Assembly: GCF_000518705.1 (NCBI RefSeq)
Contig: NZ_JAEC01000006.1
Span: forward strand, 1 to 64,000
Length of the DNA stretch: 64,000 nucleotides
Source of the DNA: Shewanella colwelliana ATCC 39565
Lineage (GTDB): Bacteria > Pseudomonadota > Gammaproteobacteria > Enterobacterales > Shewanellaceae
Direction of reading: 5' to 3'
Positions within the stretch are counted from its first letter, which is position 1. Every line of letters begins with the position of its first letter. Made by a program: the position numbers and the translations under genes. Positions 29,209 to 37,832 of the stretch are shown piece after piece. Under the pieces are notes generated by a model. It had not been told where the DNA came from, ran no database searches, and was given only the letters and a program-made list of their open reading frames with translations.

Positions 29209-29709
29209 ATGAATAAGATAAGACAAGCTAAAACGAGTGGGCTGTTTTTGCTGCTGAGTATCGGTTTTGGATTATGCTCAGTATCTATTAATGCGTCGGA
29301 ATTAGCGCGGCATCATGATCGCTTTCAGTGGACCAGTAATGTTTGGGTGCAACCAACATGGAGCTCAAGTTGGGGAGTCGGCTGGCACAATGGTTATGGT
29401 GATCCTTGGCGAGTCGGTATTGGGTTTAATACAGGTTATCCCTATTGGAATCATCATTACCGTCCTTACTGGAGAAACAGTTGGCGTTACCCTTATCGTT
29501 ATGAGCGGCGTGAATATGTAGAAGAACCTAAGCCGCGCGTGATCGCGCCATCGCAGAGCATCACCACTAGCGTACAGGTTAGCCATGGGATTAAGCGTTT
29601 ACCCGCCAATGCAAGAGTCAAGCAGAAGAACGGCCGTACTGTCTATGAGTGGCAAGGTATTGAGTACGTTTATGATTGGACAACTGAGCGTTACAAGGTA
29701 ATAGAGTAA
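29209..29709 (+). CDS. Secreted Trp/Tyr-rich protein of unknown function
   Basis: A 166-residue exported protein. The signal peptide ends near SINASE. The mature N-terminal part is very rich in Trp, Tyr, Gly and His (PYWNHHYRPYWRNSWRYPYR around residues 84-103), and the C-terminus (ARVKQKNGRTVYEWQGIEYVYDW) looks like a small beta domain. Proteins with this look are found in marine gammaproteobacteria, but I know no function. Monocistronic; ATG 29209 follows GGTGAT. Confidence 0.75.
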   Translation: MNKIRQAKTSGLFLLLSIGFGLCSVSINASELARHHDRFQWTSNVWVQPTWSSSWGVGWHNGYGDPWRVGIGFNTGYPYWNHHYRPYWRNSWRYPYRYERREYVEEPKPRVIAPSQSITTSVQVSHGIKRLPANARVKQKNGRTVYEWQGIEYVYDWTTERYKVIE

Positions 29710-29781
29710 GCTCGCTTGGTTTAGTGCTTACTATTAGAATGAGTTGTTTTTGATGGTTGAATTAAAAAGTTGGAGAGTTTG

Positions 29782-30459
29782 ATGAAGTACCAATGGATAT
29801 TGTTTGATGCCGACGAAACCCTGTTTCATTTCGATGCATTTAAGGGATTGCGTCTTATGTTCTCGCGTTTTGGCGTGGATTTTACTCGTGAGGACTTTGA
29901 TATTTATCAAACCGTTAATTTACCTCTTTGGGTTGACTATCAAGACGGAAAAATTAGTGCTGCGCATCTACAAGTCACACGTTTTCAGGCTTGGGCTGAA
30001 AAGCTGAAAGTCAGCGCGCAGCAATTGAATGATGCCTTTTTAACGGCAATGGCCGACATTTGTACTTTATTGCCTGGCGCTGAAGAGTTAGTTAATGCGC
30101 TACATGGCAAAGTCAACATGGGCATTATCACTAATGGATTCACCGCGCTACAAACCATACGTTTACAGCGCACCGGTTTATTACATGCTTTTTGTCCCGT
30201 AGTGATTTCAGAAGAAGTTGGTGTCGCGAAGCCCGATTTGGCTATTTTTGAACATGCACTCTCTCAGATGAATCATCCAGCCAGAGAACACGTGCTGATG
30301 GTGGGCGATAATCCTCATTCTGATATTCAAGGGGGACTCAATGCGGGTTTTGATACGTGTTGGCTAAATCATAGCAACCAGCTGACGCCTGAAGGGATCA
30401 TGCCTCACTATCAGGTGAGCTCTTTGGTGGAGCTACAGCAGTTACTATTTAAGCCATAA
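29782..30459 (+). CDS. yjjG: YjjG-like pyrimidine 5'-nucleotidase
   Basis: A 225-residue HAD-superfamily phosphatase. The N-terminus WILFDADETLFHFDAF holds the nucleophile Asp motif, followed by LWVDYQDGKI in the cap, NGFTALQTIRLQRTGL (motif II region), and MVGDNPHSDIQGG (motif IV). This matches E. coli YjjG, a house-cleaning nucleotidase for non-canonical pyrimidine monophosphates. ATG 29782 is chosen because GGAGAG lies 6 bases before; ATG 29770 has none. Confidence 0.9.
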   Translation: MKYQWILFDADETLFHFDAFKGLRLMFSRFGVDFTREDFDIYQTVNLPLWVDYQDGKISAAHLQVTRFQAWAEKLKVSAQQLNDAFLTAMADICTLLPGAEELVNALHGKVNMGIITNGFTALQTIRLQRTGLLHAFCPVVISEEVGVAKPDLAIFEHALSQMNHPAREHVLMVGDNPHSDIQGGLNAGFDTCWLNHSNQLTPEGIMPHYQVSSLVELQQLLFKP

Positions 30460-30472
30460 GTAGACTGGCTGT

Positions 30473-30979
30473 TCAGCAGCCCGTTACGACAATCTCGAAA
30501 CTCGGTGCCTGATTGCTGCTCTGAGCCTGCGTATATTTCAGGTAGCAGTTGTCCCCGCTCGATTTTTTACTTGGATGCATAAAACGGATAAAGGGTTCCG
30601 CTTTATTATTGTGGAAGTACCAGTCGGCAGGGTCATCGGCATTAAATATGGCATCGGCAAAAGTGGCCTGCAACAGCAGATCCCAAGCATTGGCTGAGTC
30701 TGCTGCAGGATATCCATAGGCGAGTTCGACCTGATCGCCATTGAGACTAATTTGAGTGCTGGGCTGGGTGGCTAAGTTTTCGATCACAGCCTTGGCGTGT
30801 ACTTGTGGCAGCGTGCCGCTCATTTCACCTTTCAAGCCTTGCAAGGCGGCAATCCTAGCGTCCGACTGGATATTGATGAATTTAGGCAGTGCGACTGTCG
30901 CCAATATCGCCAAGATAATGATGGTGACGACCAACTCTATCAGTGTAAATCCGTTTTGTTTTATTGCATTCAATACCAA
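30473..30979 (-). CDS. MshA-like type IV pilin, unlinked copy
   Basis: A 168-residue prepilin. A short leader ends in Gly before [32 protein letters not shown], the prepilin peptidase site and hydrophobic helix. That stretch closely resembles the two MshA pilins at 58958 and 59489. The C-terminus has two cysteines (DNCYLKY, VVTGC) that could form the usual D-loop. It lies alone, convergent with yjjG and 28 kb from the MSHA cluster, so it may be a minor pilin of that system or a separate pseudopilin. Confidence 0.85.
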   Translation of the reverse strand: MVLNAIKQNGFTLIELVVTIIILAILATVALPKFINIQSDARIAALQGLKGEMSGTLPQVHAKAVIENLATQPSTQISLNGDQVELAYGYPAADSANAWDLLLQATFADAIFNADDPADWYFHNNKAEPFIRFMHPSKKSSGDNCYLKYTQAQSSNQAPSFEIVVTGC

Positions 30980-31152
30980 GTTGTTTGCGTTTATTTTATA
31001 CCGCGAAACATGAATCGACAGCTGAATACGGATAAAAAGGTTGTTTTTAAGGCATTTGTCAGCAAAAAGCGCCTTAATGGATTATTTGTTGCTCAGTTAG
31101 TGAAATTTGGGCTTTACATTTAAAGTCCATTTCCTTACTATTCTCGGCGTTC

Positions 31153-31243
31153 GGAGAGATGGCAGAGTGGTCGAATGCACCGGTCTTGAAAACCGGCACG
31201 GGTTTATAGCCCGTCTAGGGTTCAAATCCCTATCTCTCCGCCA
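31153..31243 (+). tRNA. tRNA-Ser (anticodon UGA)
   Basis: A 91-base class II tRNA. GGAGAGA pairs with TCTCTCC in the acceptor stem, with discriminator G and encoded CCA. Anticodon loop CTTGAAA gives UGA. The long variable arm and the GGTTCAAATCC T-loop are typical for serine tRNA. Confidence 0.95.
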
Positions 31244-31250
31244 CATTAAG

Positions 31251-31282
31251 AAAAAAGGCTTCCAGTAATGGAAGCCTTTTTT
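31251..31282 (+). terminator. Terminator after tRNA-Ser
   Basis: AAAAAAGGCTTCCA-GTAA-TGGAAGCCTTTTTT, a perfect stem, 8 bases after the tRNA. Confidence 0.9.
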
Positions 31283-31591
31283 CGTTTAATTTAATGTCTT
31301 TTATAAAAGGCTTACCAAAGCAGCTTTAACAGGGATTTCGATTGTTTAAAGCCAGCTATCTCAGTGCCACAATAAGAAAGTCCATTATCGAAAGATAACG
31401 GGCTTTCTGCTATTTGTACTGTTTTAACTGAATCACTTGAACCTAGAGTTCTTTTTTCTCGTTTAGTTTGATGTCTCTTTAAAAAGGCTTATGAAAACGG
31501 TTTGAGCCCTGAGATTCTCGGTTTTTATAGTGATACCTTTCAGATAAGCGCAAGTTTCAAGCCTCAAACTTTCTCTCCGTTAGATAAACAT
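31283..31591. other. Intergenic region with hairpin and degenerate repeat
   Basis: No gene is seen here. It holds a strong stem-loop at 31375-31408 (AGAAAGTCCATTATC / GATAACGGGCTTTCT around a GAAA tetraloop, one mismatch). A decayed direct repeat of about 45 bases also appears twice: the T-run and CGTTTAATTTAATGTC segment after the tRNA terminator (31275-31320) recurs at about 31451-31498. This may be the remnant of an old duplication beside the tRNA. Confidence 0.5.
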
Positions 31592-32464
31592 CTAACTCAA
31601 CGCAAAATAGATATCCGTGACTAATTCGTGTTCTGCAACTTCGGGGAAGAAGTTGTGGTATTCAAAGTAGAGTGGAAAGTCTCTCAGTTCTTCGCCACTG
31701 TCTGGTAGCCACTCGCGATAGAACTGATAGATTTTCGCATCCATTTGGTCGTGTGAACCATGATGACGGATCACTGCGCAGCGCCCACCTGGAATGAGCT
31801 TGGTTATTACGCCAAAGTCATTGGCGGCAACATCCTGATTGACTGAGCCACAGATATCGAAGCGAAATGCGTCGGGCGTGACCGTATTTGGGTCATTTAA
31901 GGGAATGCCTAAGGTTTGACTGCTGGCCACAGGAGACTCGCCACTCTGTTTACGCCATGCGATGAATTGTTGAATCGATTGGTTGAGTGATGCAGGGCTG
32001 CCCTGATGCTCCAGCGCCGCCACCTTAATGTTGCCTGTCTGGCTGATATTAACTTGCACAGTTTCTCTCCTTGTGATGTTAACGTTGGCATATTGTGCGC
32101 TCCATGCTTCCCACTTAGGGGTTAACCTGAACTGAGACGGTGTTTGTTGGAACTGCGCTTTAAAAGCTCTCGAGAAGGATTCGCTGTTTTCGAATCCTGC
32201 ACTGAGGGCGATGTCGGTGATTTTCAGTTGTGGATGAAACACCAAGCGATAGGAGGCGCGCTTAAGGCGTAACATAGTGATGTATTTGCCTACATTGATG
32301 CCGGTATAGACCTGAAATTGACGATGGAAATGATATTTAGAAAAGTGCGCGACGGCGCTGAGCTGTTCGACACTGAGGGGCTGCTCCAGATGTTTGGCAA
32401 TATAGTCGCAAACCGCCTCGATACGAGTACTGTATAGGTGCTGAGCTTCTTTGTTCATATCCAT
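31592..32464 (-). CDS. AraC-family regulator with GyrI-like domain
   Basis: A 290-residue regulator in the Rob/RamA style. Two helix-turn-helix motifs fill about residues 10-112 (LSVEQLSAVAHFSKYHFHRQFQ; ITDIALSAGFENSESFSRAFKAQFQQTPSQFR). Residues about 130-290 form a GyrI-like (SOUL/small-molecule binding) domain. Such proteins sense hydrophobic ligands and activate efflux or stress genes. No efflux operon lies next to it, so targets are unknown. Confidence 0.92.
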   Translation of the reverse strand: MDMNKEAQHLYSTRIEAVCDYIAKHLEQPLSVEQLSAVAHFSKYHFHRQFQVYTGINVGKYITMLRLKRASYRLVFHPQLKITDIALSAGFENSESFSRAFKAQFQQTPSQFRLTPKWEAWSAQYANVNITRRETVQVNISQTGNIKVAALEHQGSPASLNQSIQQFIAWRKQSGESPVASSQTLGIPLNDPNTVTPDAFRFDICGSVNQDVAANDFGVITKLIPGGRCAVIRHHGSHDQMDAKIYQFYREWLPDSGEELRDFPLYFEYHNFFPEVAEHELVTDIYFALS

Positions 32465-32537
32465 CTCGTTTTCAAGTGAGAGGTTATTGTGCGTTGATGG
32501 GACAGTTTATACCTGACCGAAATTGCTCAATAGTGCT

Positions 32538-32972
32538 TTAAAAGCCTCTGTGTTTCCAAAAGGCGGAGATCTGGCTATCTTCGTCGTTCAAATGCACATT
32601 AAAGGTTTTCTCCGCGACAACTTTGCCTTTTAGTTCTAGCGTCATACGCCATTTGCCGACTTTATTGTATTCGGGTGCCCAGATGGTGTCACCGAGGTAA
32701 AACTTCCAGTCATTGGATTCGACATATACCTCGCCATCAAATGGTGGGCGGACATCACCGTTATCATCAGGAATGCTGGGATGATAAATGCAATATCTTA
32801 GTTTTTGGTTCTTGGCTTTTTTGATGTTGGCGATAAAGCCAAATTCGACATCAATCTCGGCGGGAACATGCACCGTTGCTTTAGTGAGCTTAGGTAACGC
32901 TGCGCTCTCGGCATCCCATTGGGTAAATATACCTGTATGTATGATGGTGACATCGGCTTTTAACTTGGACAC
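32538..32972 (-). CDS. DUF3859-like protein
   Basis: A 144-residue cytoplasmic protein with no signal peptide or membrane segment. The sequence (GIFTQWDAESA; VEFGFIANIKKAKNQKLRY; DDNGDVRPPFDGEVY; GKWRMTLELKGKVVAEKTFNV) looks like an all-beta single domain and recalls the DUF3859 family, an assignment from memory. Function unknown. The leftward neighbour is the AraC-type regulator, 73 bases on. Confidence 0.7.
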   Translation of the reverse strand: MSKLKADVTIIHTGIFTQWDAESAALPKLTKATVHVPAEIDVEFGFIANIKKAKNQKLRYCIYHPSIPDDNGDVRPPFDGEVYVESNDWKFYLGDTIWAPEYNKVGKWRMTLELKGKVVAEKTFNVHLNDEDSQISAFWKHRGF

Positions 32973-33046
32973 AAAAGCACTCAGTGGTGGTGAAAACCAC
33001 TAGTTTAGCAATCTGTCGTGCGGCTTACTAGGGGGTTAAATAGCAA

Positions 33047-33069
33047 AGGGGTTGCTGTGGCAACCCCTG
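33047..33069 (-). terminator. Terminator-like hairpin after DUF971 gene
   Basis: AGGGGTTGC-TGTG-GCAACCCCT perfect stem. Read leftward it ends with a short T-run (TTTGCT). About 50 bases after the stop of the gene ending at 33118. Confidence 0.65.
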
Positions 33070-33117
33070 CTAATCATGTAAATCGTAGAGACTCTTTACC
33101 TTGTCGAAGGCACGGAT

Positions 33118-33513
33118 CTATTGGTGATATTTCACCGCCATATCAATAAGTGGCTCACGACTGGCTTTTTCTGCACGCAGTCTGGCTAGATAGTTCTCCC
33201 AGCACTCGACCTGATTTACCGCGAGATCATGCAGCACTTTCCAAGAGTAAAGTCCGGTATCATGGCCATCGTCGAATACGATTTTTACCGCGTAGTTACC
33301 CACTGGTGTAATGGCGGTGATATTGACGTTTTTTTTGTGGGTGACCAATACAGGATTACCATGGCCATGTACTTCTGCAGGGGGCGAATAAACTCGTAGT
33401 AGCTCACAGCTAAGTGAGTAAGTTTTCTCATCGGCAAAGGTGACCTCTAACAGGCGTGATTTACGCTTGAGTTTGAGACCGGTAACAAGAGGGTCTTTTG
33501 CTTGAGCTGTCAT
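33118..33513 (-). CDS. DUF971-domain protein
   Basis: A 131-residue protein of the DUF971 (GBBH-like N-terminal) family. The block FDDGHDTGLYSWKVLHDL (about residues 81-98) is the hallmark and resembles the zinc/Fe-binding fold of gamma-butyrobetaine hydroxylase N-termini. Members often sit near iron-sulfur or proteostasis genes; here it follows hslU. Function unknown, though FeS-related roles have been suggested for the family. Confidence 0.85.
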   Translation of the reverse strand: MTAQAKDPLVTGLKLKRKSRLLEVTFADEKTYSLSCELLRVYSPPAEVHGHGNPVLVTHKKNVNITAITPVGNYAVKIVFDDGHDTGLYSWKVLHDLAVNQVECWENYLARLRAEKASREPLIDMAVKYHQ

Positions 33514-33530
33514 TGGGTGGCCTTTTATGA

Positions 33531-33552
33531 AAATAGGGCCTTAGGCCCTATT
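33531..33552 (-). terminator. Terminator after hslU
   Basis: AATAGGGCC-TTA-GGCCCTATT perfect stem 33532-33552, with TTTT following when read leftward. Just past the hslU stop. Confidence 0.65.
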
Positions 33553-33556
33553 GATA

Positions 33557-34882
33557 TTACAAAATGAAGCGACTGAGATCTTCATCTTGGACTAAGTTAT
33601 CCAGATGCGCATTCACATAGTCGGCATCAATCACTGTGCTACTACCTGATTTGTCTGATGCCTCGAAGGAAAGATCTTCCATTAGGCGCTCCATAACGGT
33701 GTGTAGACGACGGGCACCAATGTTTTCAGTGCGCTCGTTCACTTGCCATGCAGCTTCAGCAATACGATCGATACCAGTTTCACTAAACTCAACCTTAACG
33801 CCTTCAGTTCCCATTAGCGCCACATACTGTTCAGTCAGTGAAGCATGAGGTTCAGTTAAAATACGTTTGAAGTCATTTGCAGTTAACGCTTGTAATTCAA
33901 CACGAATAGGCAATCGACCCTGAAGCTCTGGAATTAAATCAGATGGCTTGGACATTTGAAATGCGCCCGATGCAATAAACAGAATATGGTCAGTTTTAAC
34001 CATGCCATGTTTAGTGGTCACGGTGCAGCCTTCTACGAGCGGCAGTAGATCACGCTGTACCCCTTCACGAGAAACGTCTGGACCAGATGACTCGCCGCGT
34101 TTACAGATCTTATCTATCTCATCGAGGAACACGATACCGTGTTGCTCTACCAGCTCAATAGCTTGCTCTTTAAGGTCATCTTGATTAACTAATTTGGCCG
34201 CTTCCTCTTCTATGAGCAGCTTATAGGCCTCTTTGATTGGCATCTTACGACGCTTGCTGGCTCCTGGCCCCATATTTTGGAACATGCTCTGCAATTGATT
34301 GGTCATCTCTTCCATGCCTGGTGGAGACATGATCTCAATGCCTACTTGTGGCGCAGAGATATCGATTTCAATCTCTTTGTCGTTCAGTTGACCTTCGCGC
34401 AGCTTTTTGCGAAATACCTGACGAGTGGCTGAATTGTCTTGATTTTCGCTATCCCAATCCTCTTTTGGCTTAGGCAGCAAAGCATCAAGAATACGCTCTT
34501 CGGCGGCTTCTTCGGCTCTAAATTTACACTTAGCCATCTGCTCTTCACGGGTAAGCTTAATGGCGGCATCGGTGAGATCGCGAATGATCTGCTCGACTTC
34601 TTTGCCCACATAACCCACCTCGGTGAATTTGGTGGCTTCAACCTTGATAAATGGGGCTTTAGCGAGTTTGGCTAGACGACGGGCAATTTCAGTTTTACCG
34701 ACACCCGTTGGGCCGATCATCAAGATGTTTTTAGGGGTGACTTCTTGGCGCAGATCCGCTTCGAGCTGCATTCGGCGCCAGCGGTTACGCAGGGCGATAG
34801 CAACAGAACGTTTGGCGGCTTGTTGGCCAATGATGTGACTATCCAGCTCGTGAACAATCTCTCTCGGCGTCATCTCAGACAT
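33557..34882 (-). CDS. hslU: ATP-dependent protease ATPase subunit HslU
   Basis: A 441-residue AAA+ unfoldase of the HslUV protease. [17 protein letters not shown] opens the protein; Walker A is GPTGVGKTE (about residues 54-62), the pore motif GYVGKEV follows (about 88-94) and Walker [11 protein letters not shown] lies near 250. The C-terminus DLSRFIL inserts into HslV. It follows hslV by 53 bases under a heat-shock promoter. The start is at 34882. Confidence 0.98.
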   Translation of the reverse strand: MSEMTPREIVHELDSHIIGQQAAKRSVAIALRNRWRRMQLEADLRQEVTPKNILMIGPTGVGKTEIARRLAKLAKAPFIKVEATKFTEVGYVGKEVEQIIRDLTDAAIKLTREEQMAKCKFRAEEAAEERILDALLPKPKEDWDSENQDNSATRQVFRKKLREGQLNDKEIEIDISAPQVGIEIMSPPGMEEMTNQLQSMFQNMGPGASKRRKMPIKEAYKLLIEEEAAKLVNQDDLKEQAIELVEQHGIVFLDEIDKICKRGESSGPDVSREGVQRDLLPLVEGCTVTTKHGMVKTDHILFIASGAFQMSKPSDLIPELQGRLPIRVELQALTANDFKRILTEPHASLTEQYVALMGTEGVKVEFSETGIDRIAEAAWQVNERTENIGARRLHTVMERLMEDLSFEASDKSGSSTVIDADYVNAHLDNLVQDEDLSRFIL

Positions 34883-34935
34883 AGTTTTCCCTTAATGCAG
34901 ATGCATAGGTTATTGATTTCGAGCTTAACTCAAAA

Positions 34936-35460
34936 TCAGTAATTGAGTTCTTCAATCGTTTTAAACTGGTTGGTGAACACGCAGATATCACCAGCAATAG
35001 TTAACGACTTTTCAGCGATCTCTTTGGCACTTAGCTCGGTATTCTCTAATAGCGCCGTTGCAGAGGCTTGAGCGAAATTACCACCAGAGCCGATAGCAAT
35101 CAGATCGTTCTCGGGTTGTACTACGTCACCATTACCCGTAATGATCAATGAGCATTCACTGTCGGCGACAGCCAGCAGCGCCTCAAGTTTACGTAGCACT
35201 TTATCTGAACGCCAATCTTTGGCCATCTCGACAGCGGCGCGCATTAAATGACCTTGGTGCATCTCTAATTTGGCTTCAAAGCGCTCGAAGAGCGTGAATG
35301 CGTCAGCGGTACCGCCTGCAAAGCCTGCTAATACTTTGTTGTGATAAAGGCGTCGAACCTTTTTTGCGTTTCCTTTCATCACTGTATTACCCAGTGATAC
35401 TTGGCCGTCACCGGCTATGACAACTTGATTGTTGCGACGTACTGAAACGATTGTGGTCAC
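34936..35460 (-). CDS. hslV: ATP-dependent protease proteolytic subunit HslV
   Basis: A 174-residue threonine protease of the proteasome beta family. After Met, [20 protein letters not shown] places the catalytic Thr at the processed N-terminus; the Lys-containing [25 protein letters not shown] block is also conserved. It forms the double hexameric core degraded protein chamber with HslU. Translated first in the hslVU operon. Confidence 0.98.
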   Translation of the reverse strand: MTTIVSVRRNNQVVIAGDGQVSLGNTVMKGNAKKVRRLYHNKVLAGFAGGTADAFTLFERFEAKLEMHQGHLMRAAVEMAKDWRSDKVLRKLEALLAVADSECSLIITGNGDVVQPENDLIAIGSGGNFAQASATALLENTELSAKEIAEKSLTIAGDICVFTNQFKTIEELNY

Positions 35461-35517
35461 GATATTTCCTCTTCTCTAGCCGAAGGGTAGGAAACCCGTC
35501 GGTGGACAATGTTTAAG

Positions 35518-35548
35518 ATATGGGGGATGGGGTTTGGAAATTCAAGGG
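35518..35548 (-). promoter_or_regulatory. Sigma-32 heat-shock promoter of hslVU
   Basis: Read leftward: CCCTTGAA (-35, 35541-35548), a 15-base spacer, then CCCCATAT (-10, 35518-35525). This matches the sigma-32 consensus almost fully and lies about 58 bases before the hslV start. Confidence 0.85.
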
Positions 35549-36046
35549 ATGAAAGTCGTCGTTGATTAACTATCCCTCTATTTTAAGACTTAGGTGAGTG
35601 TAAGTGGCCAGAATGTCGATGTTTACTGCATTGTTCTGCGTAAAAAGTACTACATAATCGCTAATACTTTAGTGGGGGTTGGTGTGAGTAAAACTAGTCT
35701 ATTGGTGTCTTTTGTTTAATACCTTAGCTGGATGATGAAAAGGTGTTCAAGCAGCATACTTTTGCCTGTTAGCGCTAGCTAACGGTTTTTCTCGGAGATC
35801 GAGAATCAAGAAATAGGTCGCTGTGCATATTGTCAGCTAGCTGAAGTGCATGGTGAAGGTTGTTTGGGGACGTTGACTCATTGAGTTCATCGGGTTGCGC
35901 TCCAGTATCTAGTAATCGCAAGTTTCTAGCGCGGTGTTCAAAGCGCATATGAATATTGCTCAGGACAACATCATTGTTCGTCGATGGTGATTTGGTTGGC
36001 CAACGAAATGGCTAATCTAACTCTTATTTTGTAAAGGATATTACAG
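35549..36046. other. Long leader region of the curlin-repeat gene
   Basis: No gene is seen in this stretch of about 500 bases. It holds three dyads close together: GTTAGC-GCTA-GCTAAC followed by GGTTTTT (35768-35788), TTCTCG-GAGAT-CGAGAA (35789-35805) and the 12-base palindrome TCAGCTAGCTGA (35833-35844). They begin about 280 bases before the downstream start and could form an attenuator, a small RNA end or regulator sites. Confidence 0.5.
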
Positions 36047-37738
36047 ATGACAAAGCTACTTCCACTGGCCGCTGCTATCGCAATGGCATTCGGTACTGCT
36101 CACGCTGCAGAGAGTACTGCGACTACGTCTCAAAATGGTTCAGGTAATACAGCAACAACGATGCAAACGGGTACCAATCACAATGCGACAATCGTAACGT
36201 CTTTGGGTAATAGCAGCTCTGCTGCTGTCACCCAATCTGGTGATGCTCAGCTAGCGAATATTACTCAGGCTGGCGGCGTTGATAGCTCAAGCGCAATCAT
36301 TAATCAGACAGTGCAATCAAACACTGCCAGTATTAATCAGGTACACATGTTTAATACCCAAGCCTTGGTTAACCAAAATGGTACTGGTAACAATGCAGGC
36401 GTTGATCAACAGCACGTAGATGACACCTCTGCAACCGTACAGCAAGATGGTGAAAGTAACGTCGCAGATGTTAGACAGTATGGCTTCGGTATCCACAACC
36501 CAGCTGGCTCAAGCATTACCCAAACAGGTAATCGTAATAATGCGACTTCAGATCAAGATACATCGACTGATGCGCTATCGACGATTACTCAAACGGGTAA
36601 TGGTAATACAGCAAATGTTGATCAATTGAATGGTGCTGAGCGCTCAGAGGTTTTAGTGACGCAAACAACCAATAACTCAACGGCTGCAGCGACGCAAAAC
36701 AATTCAGCTGACTCTAGAGTGACGATTACTCAGAATAGCAGTGTTGCTTCAGCGACAGTGACGCAGTCTAACGGTGGATTCAACACCGCTTCTGTGACGC
36801 AAACTGACTTCAGTGACACAGCGTCGGCAACAGTGACACAAAATGGCAATAACAATGACGTGACGACTTACCAAGAGCATGTAATCAACACCACGTTAAA
36901 TGTTTCTCAAAATGGTGATCAGAACACCGCATCTGTCAATCAAGAACATGTTAATAACAGCACAGCGTCAGTTGATGTGACGGGCAGTAGTAATACGTCA
37001 ACGGTACGTCAATATGGCTTTGGCGCTCATGAGCCTGCATCTGCGACTGTGGTAACTGCTGGTAATTTAAACAATGTTAATATCAATCAAGATGACTCTT
37101 TCCAAGCGGTAGCAAGTGTTAATCAAGTGGGTGATAGTAACGTTGCTCTAGTGGCTCAATTAAATGAGTCAGACAACTCTAAGGTTTCTATTTCTCAAAT
37201 TGATGCGAGTCAAAGCGGTAACGTTAATGTGGTACAGGATCAAGCCGAAAATTCGTTTGTAACAGTACAGCAGTCAGCGGTATCTGGTTCAGTGGTGGTT
37301 GTGACTCAAGGCCCAGGTTCTGCGTTGACCGCTAATGTAACACAGACAGGTTCTGTTGGTGGCAGCGCAACTGTAGACCAAGATGGCTCAACGCAAAATG
37401 CGACCGTTAACCAAGGTGGTCTAGATAATATTGCTAACGTCTATCAAACTGCATCATTAAATATGGCGAATGTTAGCCAGTTTGGTGAGTTTGGAACGGC
37501 TGATATTGACCAAACTGGTGCAGACAACGAAGGTTGGGTAAACCAGTCTGGTGGCGCTTATAACGACGCAGTATTGCTGCAAGATGGTTCTGAAAACTAC
37601 GCTAGCATTACGCAATCAGGTGTAGGTTTTGATGGTTCGCAAAACCTAGCGACGATTAATCAGCATGGCACAACAGATTGGGCTTCAATTACCCAAACTG
37701 GCGGTGCAGGTAATACAGCGACTATTACTCAAAACTAA
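36047..37738 (+). CDS. Large orphan curlin-repeat amyloid-like protein
   Basis: A 563-residue exported protein made almost wholly of curlin-like repeats. Signal peptide ends ...TAHAAES. From residue 28 onward short units of the form T-Q-x-G-x-x-N-x-A-x-V-x-Q recur some 20 times. Residues about 98-275 and 276-450 form a larger duplication with 178-residue spacing (RQYGFGIHNPA at 143 and RQYGFGAHEPA at 321). CsgA is only about 150 residues, so this is several times longer. No csgB, E, F or G gene lies nearby, so the export route is not encoded here. It is likely a surface fibre or matrix protein. Terminator follows. Confidence 0.85.
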   Translation: MTKLLPLAAAIAMAFGTAHAAESTATTSQNGSGNTATTMQTGTNHNATIVTSLGNSSSAAVTQSGDAQLANITQAGGVDSSSAIINQTVQSNTASINQVHMFNTQALVNQNGTGNNAGVDQQHVDDTSATVQQDGESNVADVRQYGFGIHNPAGSSITQTGNRNNATSDQDTSTDALSTITQTGNGNTANVDQLNGAERSEVLVTQTTNNSTAAATQNNSADSRVTITQNSSVASATVTQSNGGFNTASVTQTDFSDTASATVTQNGNNNDVTTYQEHVINTTLNVSQNGDQNTASVNQEHVNNSTASVDVTGSSNTSTVRQYGFGAHEPASATVVTAGNLNNVNINQDDSFQAVASVNQVGDSNVALVAQLNESDNSKVSISQIDASQSGNVNVVQDQAENSFVTVQQSAVSGSVVVVTQGPGSALTANVTQTGSVGGSATVDQDGSTQNATVNQGGLDNIANVYQTASLNMANVSQFGEFGTADIDQTGADNEGWVNQSGGAYNDAVLLQDGSENYASITQSGVGFDGSQNLATINQHGTTDWASITQTGGAGNTATITQN

Positions 37739-37762
37739 TAGGGTTTAGGGTAGTAAAATGTA

Positions 37763-37792
37763 AAAAAAAGCCAGCTTTTGCTGGCTTTTTTA
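37763..37792. terminator. Bidirectional terminator after curlin-repeat gene
   Basis: AAAAAAGCCAGC-TTTT-GCTGGCTTTTTT perfect stem with A- and T-tracts, serving both the curlin-repeat gene and the convergent ftsN gene. Confidence 0.92.
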
Positions 37793-37832
37793 TTATCTAT
37801 TGGGCACTCAGGTTGTTGAGTGTAGACTGGCA

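Noticed and set aside
30797-31123. A 108-codon plus-strand ORF overlapping the pilin gene
   Set aside because: Shadow of the minus-strand pilin gene, running into the region before the tRNA.
36047-37738. DNA-level satellite repeat
   Set aside because: The repeats are at protein level with varied codons; explained by curlin units.
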